Assembly: GCF_044759095.2 (NCBI RefSeq)
Contig: NZ_JBIYSM020000072.1
Coordinates: 1-10,862 of the forward strand
Length of the DNA: 10,862 nucleotides
Direction of reading: 5' to 3'
Origin: JBIYSM02 sp044759095
GTDB lineage: Bacteria > Bacillota > Bacilli > Brevibacillales > Brevibacillaceae
Each line of letters opens with the position of its first letter. The stretch's first letter is position 1. Below the pieces are notes generated by a model. The model saw only the letters and a list, made by a program, of their open reading frames with translations, did no database searches and had not been told where the DNA came from. Shown one piece after another: positions 6,441-10,862 of this stretch. Both the position numbers and the translations under genes were made by a program.

Positions 6441-7718
6441 TCACATATGGTGTCGTTCCTGACGATGAGAGCTTACCCGCTGCACATCGGCGCCGAGGTT
6501 CTGCAGCTTGCCCACCAGATTCTCGTAGCCGCGGTCGATGTGTTCCAGTCCCTCCAGCTCAGTCGTCCCTTGAGTGGCCAGTCCGGCGATTACCAGAGCG
6601 GCACCGGCCCGCAGATCGGACGCCACCACTTTGGCTCCCAGGAGCTTGTGACCACCCTCAATGACGGCGGAGCGGCCCTCCACTTTGATATTGGCTCCCA
6701 TGCGGCGCAGTTCGTCGATATGGCGGAACCGGGCGCTGTAGATATTGTCGGTGACGATGCTGGACCCTTTGGCCAGTGTCAGCAGCGCAGTAATCGGCTG
6801 CTGCAGGTCGGTCGGAAACCCCGGATACGGGCTGGTTTTCACGTCGGCAGCCCGGTACGTGCCCTTTCCGTTTACCAGAATGCAGTCATCCATTTCAATC
6901 ACTTCAGCACCGATTTCCCGCAGTTTGGCGGTGACGGACTCCAGATGCTTCGGAATGACGTTTTCCAATGTGACGCTGCCGCCCGTCGCTGCAGCCGCTA
7001 TCATGTACGTGCCTGCTTCGATGCGGTCCGGGATGATGGTGTGGCGGCACCCTCTAAGCCGCTCTACTCCTTGGATGCGGATGATGTCGGTACCCGCTCC
7101 CTTGATGTTTGCCCCCATATTGTTCAGCAGGGTAGCCACGTCGACGATCTCCGGCTCGCGGGCTGCGTTTTCAATGATAGTCACGCCTTCCGCCTTGGAA
7201 GCTGCCAGCATGATGTTGATCGTGGCGCCCACGCTTACCAGATCGAGGTATATTCGGGCTCCTTTGAGCTTGTTCGCGCGAATGGTCATGACGCCGTTCT
7301 GGTTTTCAACCCGGGCCCCCAGGGCTTCAAAGCCCTTGATGTGCAGGTCGACGGGACGCGGTCCGAGGTCGCACCCTCCCGGAAGCCCTACGCGAGCTTC
7401 ACCGAATTTGGCCAGCAGCGCTCCCCAGAGGTAGTAGGAGGCACGCAGTTTTTTCACGCGGCCGTTCGGCATCAAGACGGATTGCATGGCCCTCCCGTCA
7501 ATCTCCATCCAATCGTCCTCGAAGAGCACATCGGCTCCCATCTCACGCAGCAGCTTGAAATAGATGTCAACGTCTTGAATCTTCGGCAGGTTTTCGATGA
7601 CGACGGGTCCGTCCGCCAGGAGTGCTGCCGGGATCAAGGCCACCGCGCTGTTTTTCGCGCCGCTGATGGTCACTGTTCCGGCCAGCGGCTTTCCACCGTT
7701 GATAATCAGCTTTTCCAT
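6441..7718 (-). CDS. murA: UDP-N-acetylglucosamine 1-carboxyvinyltransferase (second-type MurA, MurAB/MurZ position)
   Basis: Transfers enolpyruvate from phosphoenolpyruvate to UDP-GlcNAc, the first committed step of peptidoglycan synthesis, in the cytoplasm. The 425-residue protein has the EPSP-synthase-like fold. K22-N23 lies in G-A-K-N-S, the flexible-loop cysteine is C116 in G-G-C-D-L-G-P-R-P (the residue fosfomycin modifies when Cys is present), and D304 in P-G-F-P-T-D-L-Q is the expected catalytic aspartate. Low-GC Gram-positive bacteria usually have two MurA copies; the place between tal and glpX is that of B. subtilis murAB, so another copy is expected elsewhere. The ATG at 7718 has GAGGAG 8 nt upstream. 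The C-terminal tail (about 415-425) is polar and histidine-rich. A hairpin in the 81-nt gap before the gene may limit readthrough from tal. Confidence 0.96.
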   Translation of the reverse strand: MEKLIINGGKPLAGTVTISGAKNSAVALIPAALLADGPVVIENLPKIQDVDIYFKLLREMGADVLFEDDWMEIDGRAMQSVLMPNGRVKKLRASYYLWGALLAKFGEARVGLPGGCDLGPRPVDLHIKGFEALGARVENQNGVMTIRANKLKGARIYLDLVSVGATINIMLAASKAEGVTIIENAAREPEIVDVATLLNNMGANIKGAGTDIIRIQGVERLRGCRHTIIPDRIEAGTYMIAAAATGGSVTLENVIPKHLESVTAKLREIGAEVIEMDDCILVNGKGTYRAADVKTSPYPGFPTDLQQPITALLTLAKGSSIVTDNIYSARFRHIDELRRMGANIKVEGRSAVIEGGHKLLGAKVVASDLRAGAALVIAGLATQGTTELEGLEHIDRGYENLVGKLQNLGADVQRVSSHRQERHHM

Positions 7719-7745
7719 GATCTGATCTCCTCAGGCATAATCGGG

Positions 7746-7777
7746 AAAGAAGCACCTTCCCCAACGGAAAAGGTGCT
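7746..7777 (-). terminator. Hairpin between tal and murA (weak terminator or attenuator)
   Basis: On the minus strand AGCACCTTTTCC (7766-7777) and GGGGAAGGTGCT (7751-7762) form a 12-bp stem with two G-U pairs and a 3-nt loop. It is followed by only a short, broken T tract (TCTTTC). It lies after tal and before murA. It is either a leaky terminator that lowers murA expression relative to fba-tal or an RNA structure in the murA leader. Confidence 0.5.
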
Positions 7778-7799
7778 CTGTACGTCAAAAAACCGCTTG

Positions 7800-8444
7800 T
7801 TACTTCTGCATGCTCGCCCAGTCTGACAGGAACTTCTGCAATCCGCTGTCGGTAAGCGGATGAGCCAGCAGCTGTTTGAACACTTTATACGGAATGGTCG
7901 CGAAATGAGCGCCGCGGCGAGCCGATTCCGTCACGTGAATCGGGTGGCGGATGCTGGCCGCGATGATTTCCGTCTCAATTTCGTGAACCGCAAAAATCTC
8001 GGAAATGTCGGTAATCAGCTGTAAGCCGTCTTGACCGATATCGTCCAGGCGGCCGAGGAACGGAGACACGTAGGTAGCTCCTGCACGTGCCGCCATCAGT
8101 GCCTGGTTTGCTGTAAAAATAAGGGTCACGTTGGTTTTGATTTTACGTTTCGCAAAGTACTTGACCGCTTTCAGGCCTTCTTCGGTCATCGGGATCTTCA
8201 CGACGATGTTTTTGGACAGGGAGGCGAGCTTCTCGCCCTCTTCGATCATTCCTTTGGCATCGGTACTGATCACTTCCGCACTGATCGGGCCGTCCACGAT
8301 GTCGATAATTTCCTTCAGCGTCTCAATAAAATCGCGACCTTCTTTGGCTACGAGCGACGGGTTGGTGGTCACTCCCGCCAATACGCCCCACTCATGGACG
8401 TCGCGAATTTCTTTCACATTGGCTGTATCAATTAAAAAGCGCAT
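7800..8444 (-). CDS. tal: Transaldolase (small, FSA-like subfamily)
   Basis: Moves a three-carbon dihydroxyacetone unit between sugar phosphates in the non-oxidative pentose phosphate pathway, in the cytoplasm. The 214-residue protein belongs to the short transaldolase/fructose-6-phosphate aldolase family, a TIM barrel. The Schiff-base lysine is K83 in V-V-K-I-P-M-T, D6 opens the barrel (L-I-D-T-A), and T26-T27-N28-P29-S30 is the family motif. Two residues argue for transaldolase over fructose-6-phosphate aldolase: E57 where the E. coli aldolase FSA has Gln, and F129 where it has Tyr. The ATG at 8444 has AGGAGGT 5 nt upstream. The gene begins 14 nt after the fba stop, so fba and tal form an operon linking glycolysis to the pentose phosphate pathway. 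Confidence 0.95.
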   Translation of the reverse strand: MRFLIDTANVKEIRDVHEWGVLAGVTTNPSLVAKEGRDFIETLKEIIDIVDGPISAEVISTDAKGMIEEGEKLASLSKNIVVKIPMTEEGLKAVKYFAKRKIKTNVTLIFTANQALMAARAGATYVSPFLGRLDDIGQDGLQLITDISEIFAVHEIETEIIAASIRHPIHVTESARRGAHFATIPYKVFKQLLAHPLTDSGLQKFLSDWASMQK

Positions 8445-8458
8445 GGTGTACCTCCTGG

Positions 8459-9313
8459 TTACGCACGATTGCTGCTGCCAAACAGACGCATTTTACCTTT
8501 CACAACTTCCTTGATCGCTTCACGGGCAGGACCCAGGTATTTGCGCGGGTCGATTTCGTTCGGCTTGGCGGCAAGAATTTTGCGCACCGTTTCGGTACAT
8601 GCGACTTGGCTTTCCGTGTTGACGTTGATTTTTCCAACACCCAGACTGATCGACTTCACGATGGACTCATCCGGCACACCGGAACCGCCGTGGAGTACGA
8701 TTGGAGCACCGATGTTTTTCGCCACTTCTTCGATAATGTCAAAGCGAATTTTCGGCTCACCCTTGTAAATGCCGTGCGCTGTACCGACAGCAATGGCCAT
8801 GTAATCTACTTTGGTCTCTTCCCAGAAGCGGATGGCCTCTTCCGGTTTTGCCAGTGCTGCATCTTCCTCGTCTACGGAGAGATCATCTTCTACCCCACCG
8901 ATTGTACCCAGCTCGCCTTCAACAGAGACGCCAACTGCATGAGCAGCCTCAACAACCTGCTTCGTCAGGCGAATATTCTCTTCCAACGGATAGTGGGAGC
9001 CGTCAAACATTACGGAAGAAAAGCCGGCGCGGATACACTTCATGACAACGTCAAAGCTGCTGCCATGGTCAAGATGCAGGGCAACCGGAACGCCGGCGCG
9101 CTCAGCTGCAACTTTTGCGATTGCAACCGTGTAATCCAGCCCCATGTACTTCATTGCGCCTTCGGATACACCAAAAATCACGGGCGATTTTTCTTCCATC
9201 GCAGCTTCCGTAATCGCTTGCGTAAACTCCAGGTTGTTCAGATTGAACTGTCCTACAGCGTACTTGTTCTTTTTGACGTCCTCTAAAAAAGCGGTCATAG
9301 GTACCAGTGGCAT
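8459..9313 (-). CDS. fba: Fructose-bisphosphate aldolase, class II
   Basis: Splits fructose 1,6-bisphosphate into dihydroxyacetone phosphate and glyceraldehyde 3-phosphate in glycolysis and catalyses the reverse in gluconeogenesis. The 284-residue protein is a zinc-dependent class II aldolase. H80-L-D-H-G84 carries the catalytic Asp82 and zinc ligand His83, E132-G-E-L-G136 follows, and H180 and H208 complete the metal site. The phosphate-binding G-G-S-G (209-212) and N-V-N-T-E (230-234) segments are present. The start ATG at 9313 gives the same N-terminus (M-P-L-V) as B. subtilis FbaA; AGGAGG lies 11 nt upstream, slightly far. A strong extended -10 promoter stands in front, in keeping with a highly expressed enzyme. 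tal follows in the same operon. Confidence 0.97.
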   Translation of the reverse strand: MPLVPMTAFLEDVKKNKYAVGQFNLNNLEFTQAITEAAMEEKSPVIFGVSEGAMKYMGLDYTVAIAKVAAERAGVPVALHLDHGSSFDVVMKCIRAGFSSVMFDGSHYPLEENIRLTKQVVEAAHAVGVSVEGELGTIGGVEDDLSVDEEDAALAKPEEAIRFWEETKVDYMAIAVGTAHGIYKGEPKIRFDIIEEVAKNIGAPIVLHGGSGVPDESIVKSISLGVGKINVNTESQVACTETVRKILAAKPNEIDPRKYLGPAREAIKEVVKGKMRLFGSSNRA

Positions 9314-9356
9314 CTTTCGAAAATCCTCCTACTTGTGGTCTCTTTTAACGTGGCTT

Positions 9357-9383
9357 ATTATACCACAGTCCTCTGCTTGTTAA
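9357..9383 (-). promoter_or_regulatory. Extended -10 promoter of fba-tal
   Basis: On the minus strand a perfect TATAAT (9357-9362) is preceded by TG-n, giving the extended -10 TGGTATAAT. TTAACA (9378-9383) is a five-of-six -35 match, but its 15-nt spacer is short; the extended -10 would compensate. The leader is about 35 nt. Confidence 0.65.
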
Positions 9384-9413
9384 CAGGTTGGCTTACCCAG
9401 AAGGAAGTGTAAA

Positions 9414-9779
9414 TCAGCAGGCCAGCTGTTGGTGAACCGCCATGCGCAGCTCGTCAATGTCAAACGGTTTGGTAAAATGTGTCAACGCACCCAGTTGGGT
9501 CGCTTCCTTGATCATGTCCAGTTCCCCGTAAGCCGTCATCATGATGACTTTAATGTTCTGATTGATCTTTTTGATGTGCTTCAAAATTTCGATTCCATCC
9601 ATCCCCGGAATTTTCATGTCAAGGATGACCAAATCTGGAGATTCTTTCTCCACAATTTCCAAGGCCATTTTGCCGTTGGCGGCCTGGAAGGTTTTGTAGC
9701 CTTCTTTGCCCAGAACCTCGTACAACAGGATGCGAATGCCATATTGATCATCTACAACCAAAACTTTCTTATCCTGCAT
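9414..9779 (-). CDS. spo0F: Sporulation phosphorelay response regulator Spo0F
   Basis: Single-domain response regulator that takes phosphate from the sporulation sensor kinases and hands it to Spo0B, and so to Spo0A, to start sporulation. The start is the ATG at 9779, with GGGGGA 7 nt upstream, giving 121 residues that align with B. subtilis Spo0F without shift; an ATG seven codons further upstream would put the ribosome site inside the coding region. The acidic pocket D10-D11, phosphoacceptor D54, T82, H101 and K104 are all present at the B. subtilis numbers, as is D-Q-Y-G-I-R (11-16), the surface that contacts kinases and Spo0B. There is no output domain. It is preceded by a sigma-H-type promoter and stands 100 nt before fba, which has its own promoter. 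The C-terminus ends L-A-C, shorter than in B. subtilis. Confidence 0.97.
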   Translation of the reverse strand: MQDKKVLVVDDQYGIRILLYEVLGKEGYKTFQAANGKMALEIVEKESPDLVILDMKIPGMDGIEILKHIKKINQNIKVIMMTAYGELDMIKEATQLGALTHFTKPFDIDELRMAVHQQLAC

Positions 9780-9821
9780 GAACAATCCCCCTGCTCCCAT
9801 TCCATTTTCTTAACCTTCTTG

Positions 9822-9848
9822 ATTCGCCCAATATTAGGAAAATCCTGC
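9822..9848 (-). promoter_or_regulatory. Sigma-H promoter of spo0F
   Basis: On the minus strand GCAGGATTT (9840-9848) fits the sigma-H -35 consensus RNAGGAWWW at every position, and GGCGAAT (9822-9828) fits the -10 RNNGAAT at every position, with an 11-nt spacer (the usual 11-12). The -10 lies about 43 nt before the start codon. spo0F of B. subtilis is known to be transcribed by sigma-H, so sequence and family knowledge agree. Confidence 0.8.
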
Positions 9849-9874
9849 ATTCCTTGTGTACTTTTTCGGTAATT

Positions 9875-9881
9875 TGACGAA
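9875..9881 (+). promoter_or_regulatory. Candidate Spo0A box between spo0F and amj
   Basis: TGACGAA differs from the Spo0A box TGTCGAA at one base. It lies 27 nt upstream of the sigma-H -35 of spo0F and just before the TATAAT of amj, where a bound Spo0A could activate one gene and block the other. A one-mismatch 7-mer is weak evidence by itself. Confidence 0.35.
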
Positions 9882-9888
9882 AGAAGAG

Positions 9889-9894
9889 TATAAT
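9889..9894 (+). promoter_or_regulatory. Candidate -10 of amj promoter
   Basis: A perfect TATAAT lies 43 nt before the amj start codon. No good -35 is found at 16-18 nt: the sequences there are CGGTAA, TCGGTA and TTCGGT. The TTGACG at 9874 is only 9 nt away, too close to serve. The promoter may need an activator, or the real one may use another sigma factor. Confidence 0.4.
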
Positions 9895-9937
9895 GTGGGG
9901 AGAAAAACCGGAAAAACCGAGGGAGTTACCGAACGCC

Positions 9938-10732
9938 ATGGAACATGTCTGGCTCATTTGTTTGTTTACATCCATCATCCATACGACGGAAACGCTCTCC
10001 TATGCCGTACGGCTAGCGGGCGTACGAACCGGCAAACTGGCTGTCGCCCTTTCACTGACAGGCATGATTCTGCTTGTCTCCCGTACGTCCAACCTGATTC
10101 AGGCTCCCATGACCGGAGCGCTGATCGATCAGGCCATGCACATGCACCTAGACGTCTCCTGGCACTTCCGCTTTATCATCGCCGCCGCTTCCGCGGGCAC
10201 GGTTACGGCGATTCTGCTGTTCCCCACGTTCGTGCAGCTCTCCAGGCGATTGATCGCGCATTTGGAGATGGCCGGCTCCATCCCTCAGCTGCTGAAAAAC
10301 TCTGTTTCCGTGGAAAGCATTCGCCATGTCAGACAGCACATTCGGATCCCCCGCTTGCAGGCGCTCTCCCGCTTTCGCATCAAGGGCATACCGAAGCGTT
10401 TACTGCTGCTGAACTGCATCGTAACCGCGATCTACACCGTAAGCATATTGTCTACCTTGTATGCATCGCTGATCTCCCCGGATTTCAAAGCGACCATCCT
10501 GATGTCGTCCGGGCTGATCAACGGCTTCGCCACCATCATCCTGACCATCCTTGTCGACCCGCAGGTAGCCCTCCTCACCGACAGAGCAATGAACGGCCAA
10601 ACGGAACCGGATACTCTCCGGGAAATCTACATCTGGCTGATGATTTCACGCTTTCTGGGAACCCTGCTGGCACAGCTGTTGTTTATCCCTGCCGCCTACT
10701 GGGTCGCCTGGATCGGACCGCTGTTTCATTAA
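9938..10732 (+). CDS. amj: Lipid II flippase Amj
   Basis: Membrane protein predicted to move lipid II across the cytoplasmic membrane for peptidoglycan synthesis, as an alternative to MurJ (established for B. subtilis YdaH/Amj; DUF2837 family). The 264-residue protein has six likely membrane segments, at about 4-26, 33-55, 76-100, 153-179, 184-206 and 230-258, with a basic cytoplasmic loop at about 102-152. The N-terminal segment with I-H-T-T-E-T-L-S-Y-A-V-R-L and the following S-R-T-S-N-L-I-Q-A-P are the family signature. I chose the ATG at 9938, because an upstream in-frame ATG at 9893 overlaps the -10 and would add a polar, proline-rich leader; GGGAG lies 12 nt upstream of 9938, a long spacing. 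It is the only plus-strand gene here and diverges from spo0F. B. subtilis keeps amj at another locus. Confidence 0.9.
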   Translation: MEHVWLICLFTSIIHTTETLSYAVRLAGVRTGKLAVALSLTGMILLVSRTSNLIQAPMTGALIDQAMHMHLDVSWHFRFIIAAASAGTVTAILLFPTFVQLSRRLIAHLEMAGSIPQLLKNSVSVESIRHVRQHIRIPRLQALSRFRIKGIPKRLLLLNCIVTAIYTVSILSTLYASLISPDFKATILMSSGLINGFATIILTILVDPQVALLTDRAMNGQTEPDTLREIYIWLMISRFLGTLLAQLLFIPAAYWVAWIGPLFH

Positions 10733-10862
10733 GGGGGGCCCCGAACACTTTCCAAGTGGCTGTATTGGATGTCCATTTTTATAAATTCTACCCTGAAAAT
10801 CTAAGTGACTTAGAACAGGCCTTTTTGGCAATAGCAAACTAAGCCCCCGTTGCTTCGTTTTT
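10733..10862 (+). other. AT-rich tail after amj, no convincing gene
   Basis: This stretch begins with a G/C block containing the palindrome GGGGCCCC (10735-10742) and then becomes AT-rich, unlike its surroundings. CTAAGT-G-ACTTAG (10801-10813) is a perfect 6-bp inverted repeat, followed by CTTTTT at 10821-10826, and AGCAA/TTGCT arms stand before the terminal T-run at 10858-10862. Either could be a weak terminator of amj, or of a gene arriving from beyond the window on the other strand. Confidence 0.35.

Noticed and set aside
6249..7826. A long open frame (over 500 codons) on the plus strand opposite murA.
   Set aside because: It is a shadow of the codon usage of murA and glpX; the minus strand holds recognisable enzymes and the plus-strand product resembles no known protein.
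7800..8444. Naming the small transaldolase as fructose-6-phosphate aldolase.
   Set aside because: Glu57 and Phe129 are the transaldolase residues at the positions that differ in E. coli FSA, and the gene stands at the B. subtilis tal position.
9780..9800. An ATG seven codons upstream of the spo0F start.
   Set aside because: The purine-rich ribosome site lies between it and the ATG at 9779, and the shorter protein aligns with B. subtilis Spo0F numbering.
9874..9894. TTGACG with TATAAT as the amj promoter pair.
   Set aside because: The spacer is 9 nt, which sigma-A polymerase cannot use.
9856..10842. A plus-strand frame of 328 codons overlapping amj.
   Set aside because: It is out of frame with amj, lacks membrane character, is rich in His, Arg and Pro as shadow frames are, and starts within the control region.
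1..10862. A search for CRISPR arrays, insertion sequences, tRNA or rRNA genes, toxin-antitoxin pairs and defence genes.
   Set aside because: No regular direct repeats, transposase motifs, cloverleaf-like segments or recognised defence proteins were seen.

Overview
This window is a block of housekeeping and sporulation genes from an endospore-forming member of the Bacillales, most likely a Brevibacillus or close Paenibacillaceae relative. The evidence is a Spo0F with the B. subtilis residue numbering, a sigma-H-type promoter in front of it, a YhcN/YlaJ-type sporulation lipoprotein, moderately high GC, strong AGGAGG-type ribosome sites, and the gene order. The genus is inferred, not proven.

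All genes but one lie on the minus strand. Read in transcription order, from right to left, they are spo0F, fba, tal, the second-type murA, glpX, rho, a LysM/M23 peptidase, a radical SAM protein, rpmE, tdk and a sporulation lipoprotein. The order spo0F-fba-tal-murA-glpX-rho-rpmE-tdk is the B. subtilis order for this locus as I recall it. The departures are the peptidase and radical SAM pair placed between rho and rpmE, the lipoprotein after tdk, and a plus-strand amj gene placed divergently from spo0F.

Region by region: 1-182 has no gene but holds inverted repeats and a bidirectional hairpin that ends the lipoprotein transcript. 183-1351 carries the lipoprotein, with a sigma-G-like promoter, and tdk. 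1501-1701 is rpmE, with its own promoter and terminator. 1806-4036 holds the radical SAM protein and the peptidase. 4117-9313 is rho, glpX, murA, tal and fba, tightly spaced, with a strong extended -10 promoter before fba. 9414-9779 is spo0F. 9938-10732 is amj. 10733-10862 is AT-rich and without a convincing gene.

Functionally the window joins the sporulation phosphorelay (Spo0F), central sugar metabolism (class II aldolase, transaldolase, class II fructose bisphosphatase), peptidoglycan synthesis and turnover (MurA, the Amj lipid II flippase, the LysM/M23 hydrolase), transcription termination (Rho), translation (L31) and thymidine salvage (Tdk). I see no mobile element, CRISPR array, tRNA or rRNA, and no clear new multi-gene system. 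The least explained items are the uncharacterised radical SAM enzyme and the signal-less LysM/M23 peptidase beside it.
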